From Clostridia bacterium (GTDB lineage: Bacteria; Bacillota; Clostridia; TANB77; UBA1234), in contig CAAEBC010000013.1 in assembly GCA_900753975.1 (NCBI GenBank), forward strand, positions 1 to 64,000: a stretch of 64,000 nt of DNA. Direction: 5' to 3'. Under the pieces are notes generated by a model. That model worked only from the letters and a program-made list of their open reading frames with translations. It was not told the DNA's origin and searched no databases. Both the position numbers and the translations under genes were made by a program. Below are positions 16,649-25,309 of this stretch, in pieces. Every line of letters starts with the position of its first letter. Position 1 is the first letter of the stretch.

Positions 16649-17278
16649 ATGGCAAGATATATAGATGAGTCATGCCGTGTTTGCCGTAGAGAAGGCGAGA
16701 AATTGTTTCTTAAAGGATCAAGATGTTATACTGACAAATGCGCTTTAACTAGAAGAGCATATGGTCCTGGTCAACATGGTCAAAAGAGAAAGAAACAATC
16801 TGAATATGGTATGCAATTAAGAGAAAAACAAAAAGCTAAAGCATTTTATGGTGTTTTAGAATCACAATTTAGAAAATATTTCGAAGAGGCTGAAAGATCA
16901 AAAGAAATTACAGGTCTAAAATTACTTCAAATTCTTGAAAGCAGATTAGACAATGTTGTTTATAGATTAGGTTTAGCAACTTCAAGAGCACAAGCTAGAC
17001 AATTAGTTAGACATGGTCATTTCACAGTAAATGGCAAAAAGGTAAATATACCTTCATATTTAACTAAAGTTGGAGATGTTATTGCTGTTAAAGAAGCTAG
17101 TAAAAACGAAGAATGTTTCAAACAAATCGTTGAGGCTACTGAAAATGGTAGACCTGTTCCAACATGGCTTGAGGCAGACCTTCAAAACAGAAACGGAAAA
17201 GTAGTAGCTCTTCCTTCAAGAGATGAAATCGACTTATCAGTTCAAGAGCATTTGATTGTTGAGTTGTATTCTAAATAG
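16649..17278 (+). CDS. rpsD: 30S ribosomal protein S4, zinc type
   Basis: S4, a primary 16S binder. An S4 RNA-binding domain follows the first half (LESRLDNVVYRLGLATSRAQ, near residues 92-111). The N terminus keeps four cysteines at 9, 12, 26 and 31, the zinc-binding C+ form. Length 209 aa is normal. Lies between rpsK and rpoA as usual. Confidence 0.97.
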   Translation: MARYIDESCRVCRREGEKLFLKGSRCYTDKCALTRRAYGPGQHGQKRKKQSEYGMQLREKQKAKAFYGVLESQFRKYFEEAERSKEITGLKLLQILESRLDNVVYRLGLATSRAQARQLVRHGHFTVNGKKVNIPSYLTKVGDVIAVKEASKNEECFKQIVEATENGRPVPTWLEADLQNRNGKVVALPSRDEIDLSVQEHLIVELYSK

Positions 17279-17325
17279 AAATAATTAAAAAGAAATAAAA
17301 TTTATATTATTTAGGAGGTTATAGA

Positions 17326-18273
17326 ATGATAGAATTCGAAAAGCCAAGAATCGAGTGTTTAAAACTAGACAATGATAACATGTACGCAAAATTTGTATGT
17401 GAACCATTGGAAAGAGGTTATGGTATTACATTAGGAAATTCACTTCGTAGAATATTATTATCTTCACTACCTGGTGCAGCCATAACAAGTATGAAGGTTG
17501 ATGGCGTTCAACACGAATTTACTACAATACCAGGTGTTGTAGAAGACGTTGTTGAAATTATCTTAAACTTAAAGCAAGTTAGACTTAAGATTTTTGATAA
17601 CGAAGAAAAATCATTAAGAATTGATGTTGAAAAAGAAGGCGAGATTACAGCAGGTGATATCGTTGGAGATGCAAATGTTGAAATCTTAAATCCAGATTTA
17701 CACATCGCAACTTTAGCTCAAGGTGGAAAATTACATATGGAACTAACTGCTAACAGAGGTAGAGGATATAATCCATCTGTAAAGAACAAAAAGCAAAATC
17801 AACCTATAGGTATAATTGCAATTGATTCTATTTATACTCCAGTTAAAAAAGTAAATTTCTATGTTGAGAATACAAGAGTAGGACAAATCACAGACTATGA
17901 CAAACTAACAATTGAGTTGTGGACAGATGGTAGCATGACTCCAGATGACGCACTTAGCTTAGCTGCTAAAGTTATGAATGAGCATTTAGCTTTATTTATA
18001 GATTTGTCAGAAGCTACTAAGAATACAGAAGTAATGATTGAAAAAGAAGAATCAAAGAAAGAAAAAGTTTTAGAGACAACTATCGAAGAATTAGATTTGT
18101 CTGTAAGATCATATAATTGCTTGAAGAGAGCCGGAATTATTAATGTAGAAGATTTAACTAATAAGACCGAAGAAGAAATGATGAAAGTAAGAAATCTAGG
18201 TAGAAAATCTTTAGAAGAAGTAACAAACAAATTACATTCTTTAGGATTAGATTTTGCTCCTAGTGAGGAATAA
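17326..18273 (+). CDS. rpoA: RNA polymerase alpha subunit
   Basis: Alpha dimer that nucleates RNA polymerase assembly. The N-terminal domain (1 to about 230) has the ERGYGITLGNSLRRILLSSL dimer region. After a linker, the C-terminal domain (about 245-315) has LDLSVRSYNCLKRAGI and VRNLGRKSLEEV, the helix-hairpin-helix that binds UP elements and activators. Length 315 aa is normal. AGGAGG precedes the ATG. Confidence 0.98.
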   Translation: MIEFEKPRIECLKLDNDNMYAKFVCEPLERGYGITLGNSLRRILLSSLPGAAITSMKVDGVQHEFTTIPGVVEDVVEIILNLKQVRLKIFDNEEKSLRIDVEKEGEITAGDIVGDANVEILNPDLHIATLAQGGKLHMELTANRGRGYNPSVKNKKQNQPIGIIAIDSIYTPVKKVNFYVENTRVGQITDYDKLTIELWTDGSMTPDDALSLAAKVMNEHLALFIDLSEATKNTEVMIEKEESKKEKVLETTIEELDLSVRSYNCLKRAGIINVEDLTNKTEEEMMKVRNLGRKSLEEVTNKLHSLGLDFAPSEE

Positions 18274-18296
18274 TTTTTAGGAAGGGTGAAATTAAA

Positions 18297-18821
18297 GTGG
18301 CAGAAAATAGAAAGTTAGGAAGAACTGCTGATCATAGAGTGGCTATGCTTAAAAATATGACAACTAGTGTTATATTACATGGTCAAATCGAAACAACTCA
18401 GGCCAAAGCAAAAGAAGTTAAAAGTTTAGTTGATAGCATGATTTCTTTAGCTATTAAAGAAAAAGATAACTTTGAAATGGTTGATAAAAAAATTTCTAGA
18501 GCTAAAGTAGATGAAAAAGGTAACAAAGTTACTGAAAAAGCTACTAGCAAAAATGGAAAAGAATTTTATAAAGTTGTTAGAGAAGAAGTTACAGAATCAG
18601 TTAAGAAGGACAAACCTTCAAGACTTGCAGCTAGAAGAAAGATTATGAATGGCTTAAACAAAGTTAAAGACGAAAATGGAAAGAACATCGATTTACCAGC
18701 TAAATTATTTGATGAAATCGCACCAAAATATGAAAATAGAAAAGGTGGATACACAAGAATAATTAAACTTGGTCAAAGAAGAGGCGACGCTGCAGAGGCT
18801 GTTATTTTACAATTAGTATAA
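18297..18821 (+). CDS. rplQ: 50S ribosomal protein L17 with large insertion
   Basis: L17 ends the alpha cluster. The conserved parts are the N-terminal NRKLGRTADHRVAMLKNM and the C-terminal LFDEIAPKYENRKGGYTRI with GQRRGDAAEA. Between them (residues about 54-105) there is a charged insertion of about 50 residues absent from most L17 proteins, giving 174 aa against the usual 112-130. It has no frameshift and the same codon use as its neighbours, so it is probably a lineage feature. GTG start behind GGAAGGGTG. Confidence 0.95.
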   Translation: MAENRKLGRTADHRVAMLKNMTTSVILHGQIETTQAKAKEVKSLVDSMISLAIKEKDNFEMVDKKISRAKVDEKGNKVTEKATSKNGKEFYKVVREEVTESVKKDKPSRLAARRKIMNGLNKVKDENGKNIDLPAKLFDEIAPKYENRKGGYTRIIKLGQRRGDAAEAVILQLV

Positions 18822-18831
18822 TTAAAATTTT

Positions 18832-18865
18832 AAGGCAATCTTTTTTATGAAAGGTTGCCTTTTTG
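18832..18865 (+). terminator. Intrinsic terminator after rplQ
   Basis: Stem AGGCAATC (18833-18840) / GGTTGCCT (18853-18860), one G-T pair, followed by five T residues. End of the ribosomal superoperon. Confidence 0.88.
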
Positions 18866-18901
18866 TATGTTTATAAAAATATTTCTTATTTATTATTTTT
18901 G

Positions 18902-18930
18902 TTGTAATAAATAAAATCTTTTGATATACT
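18902..18930 (+). promoter_or_regulatory. Promoter of the S1-domain gene
   Basis: TTGTAA (18902-18907), 17-nt spacer and TATACT (18925-18930), about 60 nt before the ATG at 18989. Confidence 0.65.
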
Positions 18931-18988
18931 AAATATTGGATAGAGTTAGTCTGCTTTATCGGATGTTGAACAAGGAGGTATTTTTAAA

Positions 18989-19487
18989 ATGCCAGATATA
19001 ACAAATGAAGAAAACAGAAAAAATTTTTATAGCAGTTTACGAGACGGCAAGATACTAACTCGGAAGAGTTAAAAGTATCCAACCTTATGGTGCTTTTGTA
19101 GAGTTAGATAAAGATTTAGTCGGACTTTTACATATTGAAGATATTGCTGTTTCAAGAATTAAATCACCATCAGATATACTTAGAATTGGTGAAAAAATTC
19201 CAGTAAAAATTAAAAAGTTTGACAAAGATACTGGTAGAATCACATTAAATTATAAGGATTTGCAGGGAACGTGGGAAGACAATATAAGAAAGTTTAAAGA
19301 GAGAACTGTTGTAGAAGGTGTTGTAAGAAATAAAGAAAAATATGGTGTATTTATTGAACTTGCTCCAAATCTGGTTGGTTTGGCAGATATGAAAAATGAA
19401 TCTATTTCGTACGGTGATAAGGTAAATGTGCTAATCAAGAAGATATCACCAGATACGAAAAAAATTAAACTAGTAATTCTAGATTAA
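18989..19487 (+). pseudogene. Frameshifted two-domain S1 RNA-binding protein
   Basis: Reading from ATG 18989 (site CAAGGAGG) gives 27 codons and then a TAA at 19070. Dropping one base near 19061 (an extra C before GGAAGAG) restores one frame to 19487, about 165 aa. The restored protein has two S1 OB-fold domains: QPYGAFVELDKDLVGLLHIE and EKYGVFIELAPNLVGLADMK each mark one. S1 domains bind RNA; the family's role here is unknown. The frame after the indel is open only from 19059, so it cannot be read alone from an upstream start. This is either an assembly error or a recently broken gene. Confidence 0.85.
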
Positions 19488-19506
19488 TTATAAGGAGGAA
19501 AATAAA

Positions 19507-20451
19507 ATGGTAGAAGATAATGCTATTAAAGCACCTAAGTCGCCATTTGCGATGAGGGAAAATGAAATTAAGGTTTTTGATGGAAAAGATGGTTATGCAT
19601 CAATTAACCAAGTAGTTTTTAAAATTGATAAAGGCTATATTAATGAATTACATTTTCAAATTTTGGAAATAATTAATGATTTTGAATTTATCACTTCTAG
19701 ACAAATTTATCAAATGCTTCTTTATAAGGGGATTGATATAAAGTCTCAAGACAAACTTAATAAGAAATTAGAAGATATGATTAAGAGTAAAATTATCACT
19801 AGATACTATTTTTCAAGTGATGAGGGAAAAGGTATTTATAGAGTATATTGCTTAGATAAAGTTGGTAAATATTTGCTAAACACAAGAGATATAAAGACAA
19901 CATGGCAACCAACAGATAATACAAAACCAGTTTACATGTTAAAAAGAAGACTTGCTGGTAATCAAACACTAATTGCATATATGCAAAAAGTTGGTGCTTT
20001 TAAAGGTTTCGTGTTAGAACCAACATTGTTTGCTAAACGTCAAAATGTAAAATTTAAAGCAACTGGTGGTCAAGTAATTTTAGTTAAAAATGACATTAAA
20101 GTAGATATAATATTTGAAGTTGTTAGAAGAAATGCTGGCTGGGAAGAAAAGTTTATGGAAAAAATAAAATTATACGAAGAATTCTATGCAAACTTCCAAG
20201 CAAAAGATTGTGGATTTGATAAAAAACCACAACTAATTATCATTGGTGAAGATGACGAGCATATAGTTGAAATTTTCAAAGCATTTAAGAGAATAAATGC
20301 AGAATTAAAAGGTATAGAAGTGTACTATTCAACAGATTTAAGACAATTAGAGCCAGAAATGGACAAAACATTAATTACATTTAGACAAGATAAAGAAACA
20401 GGAAGATATAAGATGGATATGTTACAACAATTTCCTCTTTTAGAGAAATAA
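19507..20451 (+). CDS. Possible replication-relaxation-like protein
   Basis: A 314-aa cytoplasmic protein. Residues about 50-110 look like a winged helix (FEFITSRQIYQMLLYKG, then a TRYYFSSDEGKGIYRVYCLD wing). Residues about 190-290 have strand-helix pattern with KVDIIFEVVRRNAGWEEKF and PQLIIIGEDDEHIVEIFKAF. This layout recalls the Replic_Relax family (PF13814) known from plasmids and integrative elements, but the match is from memory and the catalytic residues are not clear. AAGGAGG precedes the ATG, 19 nt after the S1 gene, so the two may be cotranscribed. No other mobile-element gene is nearby. Confidence 0.5.
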   Translation: MVEDNAIKAPKSPFAMRENEIKVFDGKDGYASINQVVFKIDKGYINELHFQILEIINDFEFITSRQIYQMLLYKGIDIKSQDKLNKKLEDMIKSKIITRYYFSSDEGKGIYRVYCLDKVGKYLLNTRDIKTTWQPTDNTKPVYMLKRRLAGNQTLIAYMQKVGAFKGFVLEPTLFAKRQNVKFKATGGQVILVKNDIKVDIIFEVVRRNAGWEEKFMEKIKLYEEFYANFQAKDCGFDKKPQLIIIGEDDEHIVEIFKAFKRINAELKGIEVYYSTDLRQLEPEMDKTLITFRQDKETGRYKMDMLQQFPLLEK

Positions 20452-20479
20452 AAGTTAGTGTGATGTAAAAAGTTTAGAG

Positions 20480-20515
20480 AAGGGACAGACTTTAAATTAA
20501 GGTCTGTCCCTTTTT
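20480..20515 (+). terminator. Intrinsic terminator after 314-aa gene
   Basis: Stem AGGGACAGACTTT / AAGGTCTGTCCCT followed by five T residues. A clear intrinsic terminator. Confidence 0.9.
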
Positions 20516-20523
20516 CTCAAAAA

Positions 20524-20551
20524 TGAGAATTTTCCTCCGTCCCTTTTTCTC
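20524..20551. repeat. Half copy of the GGACGGAG palindrome
   Basis: GAGAATTTTCCTCCGTCCC and the following TTTTTCTC match the right arm of the palindromes at 32794-32837 and 41990-42040. The matching left arm is missing here; instead the unrelated terminator of the upstream gene precedes it. Confidence 0.6.
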
Positions 20552-20574
20552 GCGTGAAGAATTGATGAAAATGA

Positions 20575-20603
20575 TTGAAAAAGGATTTATAGTATTTTAT
20601 AAT
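20575..20603 (+). promoter_or_regulatory. Sigma-A promoter of galE
   Basis: TTGAAA (20575-20580), 17-nt spacer and TATAAT (20598-20603), 28 nt before the galE ATG. Confidence 0.82.
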
Positions 20604-20630
20604 TGAATTGAAATTAAAGGAGGTTTGTTT

Positions 20631-21626
20631 ATGAAGATTTTGTTAACAGGCGGAGCTGGATATATTGGATCACATACAGCTGTTGAACTTGCTAAGGCTG
20701 GCCATGAAGTAATTATTGGAGATAATTATTCTAACAGCAAGCCAGAGGTCATTTCTAAGCTTGAACAAATAATTGGTAAGAAGATAGAAGCTTATGAGAT
20801 TGATTTTGCAGATAGGAAAGCAACTTTTGAACTTTTCGAAAAGCATGATTTTGATGCGGTTATACATTTCGCAGGATTAAAAGCAGTTGGTGAGTCTTGT
20901 ATAATGCCGATAGAGTATTATAGAAATAATATAGATTCTACACTTAATATAGCAGAAGCTATGAAAAAATATGGTGTAAATAATCTTGTTTTTAGTTCAT
21001 CTGCAACAGTATATGGAATTCCAAAAAAATTACCATTAAAAGAAGGCATGCCAACATCTTGTACAAATCCTTATGGCTGGACTAAACTTATGAATGAACA
21101 AATACTGACAGATATATCTAGAGCAAACCCATCGTTTTCTGTAGTGTTACTTAGATATTTTAATCCTATAGGAGCACATGAAAGTGGATTGATTGGCGAA
21201 GATCCAAACGGAATACCAAATAATCTTATGCCATACATTACTAGAGTTGCAAAAGGAGTATTACCAGAGTTAAATGTTTTTGGAGATGATTATCCAACAA
21301 AAGATGGAACAGGTGTTAGAGATTATATACATGTTGTAGATTTAGCTAGAGGACACGTTGATGCCATAGAATATGCTGAAAAGCATAGAGGGGTCGAAAT
21401 ATTCAATTTAGGCACAGGCATTGGATATTCTGTATTAGATATAGTAAATGCTTTTGTAAAGGTAAATGGTGTTGATGTTCCATACAAAATAACTGAAAGA
21501 AGAGAGGGAGATATAGCAATGTGCTATGCGGATCCTGGCAAAGCTAAAGAAGTGTTAGGTTGGACTGCAGAAAAAAATCTTGAAGATATGTGCAGAGATT
21601 CTTGGAATTTTGCAAAAAATAATTAA
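20631..21626 (+). CDS. galE: UDP-glucose 4-epimerase
   Basis: Interconverts UDP-glucose and UDP-galactose using bound NAD, supplying sugars for surface polysaccharide. Short-chain dehydrogenase fold with TGGAGYIGSH at residues 7-16, the SSSATVYG segment and the catalytic Tyr-x3-Lys (YGWTK). C-terminal ERREGDIAMCYADP is typical. ATG 20631 fits AAAGGAGG at 20616-20623; 331 aa. It sits at the head of a polysaccharide cluster, in which galE could supply UDP-galactose, though the sequence does not show the product sugar. Confidence 0.95.
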   Translation: MKILLTGGAGYIGSHTAVELAKAGHEVIIGDNYSNSKPEVISKLEQIIGKKIEAYEIDFADRKATFELFEKHDFDAVIHFAGLKAVGESCIMPIEYYRNNIDSTLNIAEAMKKYGVNNLVFSSSATVYGIPKKLPLKEGMPTSCTNPYGWTKLMNEQILTDISRANPSFSVVLLRYFNPIGAHESGLIGEDPNGIPNNLMPYITRVAKGVLPELNVFGDDYPTKDGTGVRDYIHVVDLARGHVDAIEYAEKHRGVEIFNLGTGIGYSVLDIVNAFVKVNGVDVPYKITERREGDIAMCYADPGKAKEVLGWTAEKNLEDMCRDSWNFAKNN

Positions 21627-21677
21627 AATAGGATATGATAAAAGGGTGGATGGTTTTTACATGCACTCTTTTCTTAA

Positions 21678-21710
21678 TATATATTGAAATTTTACCTCAT
21701 TCAATATATA
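21678..21710. other. Hairpin between galE and the ligase gene
   Basis: Perfect 11-bp inverted repeat TATATATTGAA (21678-21688) / TTCAATATATA (21700-21710). No T run follows, so it is a weak terminator at best; an RNA-processing or protein-binding site is possible. Confidence 0.5.
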
Positions 21711-21746
21711 ATTAGTTAAAGTATTTTTTGAAAGAAAAGGTTAAAT

Positions 21747-23174
21747 ATGGATAAAATTTTAAAAGAAAGTTATATATATAAAATCATAATGTTTTTCAAA
21801 AATCTTTTTTCAAAATTATTTAGTGAAAGCTTTATTATACAAGGTTTTTTGAAAAATAATTATAACGAGAAAAACACCGAAAATTCTCTTATGGTTAGAC
21901 TTCTAGAATGGTTTTTGAAGCATATAAGAATAATAGCACATAAATTAAAATTAGATAAAATATTTGCAAATAGTATGTTTAGTAAGCCATTAATTTGGAC
22001 GACTATTACTATTGCACTAACACCAATTATACCTACAATGATGGTATTAGTTTTAGCTTTAGCATCTCTTTTATCTTTAATACTTATGGCTGCGATTACT
22101 CCAGAATTTAAATTTAAACATTATAAAATAAATACTTGGATATTCTTTTTTGCTATTACGATAGCTGTATCTGCGTGTATTTCAATTTCAATGGCAGAAA
22201 GCATAAAAATAGCAATGCTTATGATATCTTTTGTGATTTTCTATTTTGTAATAATAAATACTATTACTACAAAAAAACAATTAATGATGATATTAAATGT
22301 TTTAATAGTTATTGCAACTTTGACAGCCGTATATGGAATATATCAATATGTAAATGGAGATGTATATTCAAAAGCTTGGCTTGATGGTGAGATGTTTGAA
22401 GAGATTAAAATGAGAGTATATTCTACATTAGAAAACCCAAATGTATATGGTGAGTATTTATTATTTATAATTCCAATAATAGCAGCACTTTTATGGACAG
22501 AAAAAGGCTGGAAGAAAAAACTGTTTTATCTTGTTTGCCTAGGAATAACAGGAATAGCACTTATTTTGACATTTTCAAGAGGCTGTTATTTAGGTATAAT
22601 TTTTGCAATATTTATACTTTCTATAATTATAGATAAGAGATTTATATTCTTAGGAATAGCATTATTACTTTTATCACCGTTTATTTTGCCAGATGCCATA
22701 ATTAATAGATTTATGAGTATTGGCAATATGGCAGATTCATCAACATCATATAGAGTTTATATTTGGATGGGAACACTTGCGATGCTTAAGGATTTCTGGC
22801 TTTCAGGTGTTGGTATGGGAATAACTAGTTTTAATACTATCTATCCAATATATTCATATAACAACATAGTTGCACCACATTCACATAATTTATATTTACA
22901 AGTAATAGTTGAATATGGAATTGTCGGCTTTATAGTAATGGCAGGAGTTATGTATAATTATTTTAAAGAATTATTTATTAGCATGAAAGTGAAAAAAGAC
23001 ATTGTTACTGGTGGACTTATGGCAGGAATGCTTGGATTTTTGCTTCAAAGTATGACAGATCATACTTGGTACAATTATAGGGTTTTCATGATGTTTTGGG
23101 TGATTGTTGGAATATCTATTGTATCATCTAAAATTAATATGCAGTCTAAATCAACTTATGAAGAAAATAAGTAG
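21747..23174 (+). CDS. O-antigen ligase/polymerase-like membrane protein
   Basis: A 475-aa polytopic membrane protein with about ten to twelve hydrophobic helices after a polar N-terminal 75 residues. The large loop between later helices has SSTSYRVYIWMGTLAMLKDF and GVGMGITSFNTIYP, then HSHNLYLQVIVEYGIVGF, the pattern of the Wzy_C/O-antigen ligase family (PF04932). In these enzymes the loop transfers undecaprenyl-linked glycan. In a Gram-positive cell the acceptor would be wall or S-layer glycan; that is inference. The site before the ATG is weak (AAAAGG). Followed by two glycosyltransferases. Confidence 0.85.
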   Translation: MDKILKESYIYKIIMFFKNLFSKLFSESFIIQGFLKNNYNEKNTENSLMVRLLEWFLKHIRIIAHKLKLDKIFANSMFSKPLIWTTITIALTPIIPTMMVLVLALASLLSLILMAAITPEFKFKHYKINTWIFFFAITIAVSACISISMAESIKIAMLMISFVIFYFVIINTITTKKQLMMILNVLIVIATLTAVYGIYQYVNGDVYSKAWLDGEMFEEIKMRVYSTLENPNVYGEYLLFIIPIIAALLWTEKGWKKKLFYLVCLGITGIALILTFSRGCYLGIIFAIFILSIIIDKRFIFLGIALLLLSPFILPDAIINRFMSIGNMADSSTSYRVYIWMGTLAMLKDFWLSGVGMGITSFNTIYPIYSYNNIVAPHSHNLYLQVIVEYGIVGFIVMAGVMYNYFKELFISMKVKKDIVTGGLMAGMLGFLLQSMTDHTWYNYRVFMMFWVIVGISIVSSKINMQSKSTYEENK

Positions 23175-23214
23175 AGAAGTGTATTGTACTTTATAAAAAT
23201 AAGGGAGAAAGAAA

Positions 23215-24804
23215 ATGATAAAAATTGTTAATGTTATTAGCGATACAAATATTGGTGGGGCAGGAAAATGCCTTATAAATTTTTGCGAAAACTACAATAA
23301 AAAAGATTTTGAAATTTGTGTCATTTTACCAAAGAATAGTAAGCTAGTCTCAAAACTAAAACCAACTGGAGTTAAGATAATTGAAATAGATGGATTAAAG
23401 GATAAATCTTGGGATTTTAAGTCTTTGTTTACACTTGTTAAGATATTAAAAGAAGAAGCTCCAGATATTGTTCATACGCATTCATCTGTTACAGCAAGAG
23501 TGGCTGCAAAATTTGTAAAGGATTGCAAAGTTGTATTTACTAGACATAGTGTATTTCCTGTTAGTAATTGGGTTAAAAGTTTACCTGGAAGGTGGATATA
23601 TAAAGGACTAAACGAACTTCTTTCTGATAGAATTATTGCAGTTGCAGATGCAGCAAAAGAAAATTTAACGGACGGTGGAGTTTCACCAGATAAGATAGAT
23701 GTTGTATTAAATGGTGTTGATAAAATTCCAGAAACAAGCGAAGAACAAAAGGCCGAATTAAAGAAAAAGCTTGGAATAAAACCAGACGAATTTGTTATAG
23801 GAATTTTAGCAAGACTAGAAAAAGTTAAAGGACATGAATATTTTATAGATACTGCCAAACTTATACTTAGTGAAAAAAAGATAAAAGCAAAGTTCTTAAT
23901 ATTAGGTACAGGAAGCGAAGAAGAAAATTTAAAGAAGAAAGTTAAAGAACTAGGATTAGAAAAAAACATTATCTTTACAGGCTTTATAAATAATGTAAAT
24001 GACTATGTAAATATATTTGATGTTCAGGTTAATTGTTCTTATGGTACAGAAGCTACAAGTCTTGCATTACTAGAGGGTATGAGCATAGGAGTTCCTGCTG
24101 TTGTAACTGACTATGGCGGAAATCCAGGAGTTATAAAAAACGGTGAAAATGGATATTTGGTACCAATTAAATCACCTAGAGATACAGCTGATAGTATAGT
24201 TAGGATACTAACTAATGATGATTTAAGAAAATATATGCATAGAAGAAGTATGGAAATGTACGAAGAAAAGTTTACTTCTAAAAAGTACACAGAAAATATT
24301 GAAAGGATTTATAAAGAAATGGAAGCAGAGCCAAAAATTAAAAGGATAAATGTCCTTGATGCTATAATAATTTTGATAGTTTTATTAGCATGTATTGTTG
24401 GATACACTTATATAAATAAAAAAGAAATGACGATAGCACCTAAAAATACTGAGAAAATAACATATCAGATTAGAACAATGGATTCTTTACCAGCATCTTA
24501 CGATATGATAGAAGAAAATACAGTAATATATGATAGTGTGAAAAATAACCCGATTGGAACAATCATTAAAAAAGAGATTTTGCCTGCAGAAAAATATGAA
24601 GTTGATATGAATAAAGGTGTATATGTAAAATCCGATTTACCAGCTGAAAATTACGTAGATATATTGTTAACTATAGAAGCAGATGCTGTAGTTGGAGAAC
24701 AAGATATATCTGTAGGAAGTTACGTAGTTAAGGTTGGAGAACAAGCTTATGTAAAAGGCAAAGGCTATGCTGGAATCGGTTTTGTTGTAAAGATTGAAAG
24801 ATAG
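23215..24804 (+). CDS. GT4 glycosyltransferase fused to DUF4330-like domain
   Basis: Two parts in 529 aa. Residues 1 to about 370 are a GT-B glycosyltransferase of family 4: IGGAGKCLINF near the start, VHTHSSVTARVAAKFV, GVDKIPETSEEQKAELKKKL, FVIGILARLEKVKGHEYFID, then EATSLALLEGMSIGVPAVVT with the donor-binding glutamates. Residues about 380-529 contain a membrane helix (LDAIIILIVLLACIVGYTYI) and an external domain resembling DUF4330 (PF14221), the same domain as the next gene. The enzyme thus appears tethered to the membrane by its C terminus. Donor and acceptor are unknown. Confidence 0.8.
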   Translation: MIKIVNVISDTNIGGAGKCLINFCENYNKKDFEICVILPKNSKLVSKLKPTGVKIIEIDGLKDKSWDFKSLFTLVKILKEEAPDIVHTHSSVTARVAAKFVKDCKVVFTRHSVFPVSNWVKSLPGRWIYKGLNELLSDRIIAVADAAKENLTDGGVSPDKIDVVLNGVDKIPETSEEQKAELKKKLGIKPDEFVIGILARLEKVKGHEYFIDTAKLILSEKKIKAKFLILGTGSEEENLKKKVKELGLEKNIIFTGFINNVNDYVNIFDVQVNCSYGTEATSLALLEGMSIGVPAVVTDYGGNPGVIKNGENGYLVPIKSPRDTADSIVRILTNDDLRKYMHRRSMEMYEEKFTSKKYTENIERIYKEMEAEPKIKRINVLDAIIILIVLLACIVGYTYINKKEMTIAPKNTEKITYQIRTMDSLPASYDMIEENTVIYDSVKNNPIGTIIKKEILPAEKYEVDMNKGVYVKSDLPAENYVDILLTIEADAVVGEQDISVGSYVVKVGEQAYVKGKGYAGIGFVVKIER

Positions 24805-24812
24805 GTGATAAG

Positions 24813-25307
24813 ATGATAAAAAATGGAAAGTTATTTGGAAAAATAAATCTTATAGATGCTGGTGTAATACTTCTTATTATGGTATTATTAGTTGCTGGTA
24901 CTTTGAAATTTAAAACTTTTAATAAAAAAATTGAAGCAAGTGCAGCTGGTACAATAACGTATACTGTAATAATAAATAACGTTAGAGATTATACAGCAGG
25001 TGCATTTGTATCTGGAGATACAGTTTTTGATTCTGGTACAAATGTAAATATTGGAACAATAAGAAATGTTGAAGCAAAAACTGCTCTTATTGCAAAAAAT
25101 CTTGCAGATGGAACAGTAAAAATGATAGAAAATCCATACAAAAAAGATGTGATTTTAACAATCGAAGTACCAGGTACAGCAAGTGATACAGGATATTTTG
25201 CAAATAGAAGTATAGAACTAAAAATAGGAAGTGAAAAAAATATAGAGACACGATATGCTACAACATTAGGAAAAATAGGATCTATAGAATATAACGAAGG
25301 AGTGTAA
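24813..25307 (+). CDS. DUF4330 family membrane protein
   Basis: A 164-aa protein with a single N-terminal helix (about residues 14-29) preceded by the family signature GKLFGKINLIDAGVILL, and an external beta-rich domain (YTVIINNVRDYTAGAFVSGD). DUF4330 proteins sit next to glycosyltransferases and polysaccharide genes in Clostridia and Cyanobacteria; function unknown. It begins 8 nt after the fused glycosyltransferase, whose tail is a diverged copy of this protein, so one likely arose from the other. Confidence 0.85.
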   Translation: MIKNGKLFGKINLIDAGVILLIMVLLVAGTLKFKTFNKKIEASAAGTITYTVIINNVRDYTAGAFVSGDTVFDSGTNVNIGTIRNVEAKTALIAKNLADGTVKMIENPYKKDVILTIEVPGTASDTGYFANRSIELKIGSEKNIETRYATTLGKIGSIEYNEGV

Positions 25308-25309
25308 TA

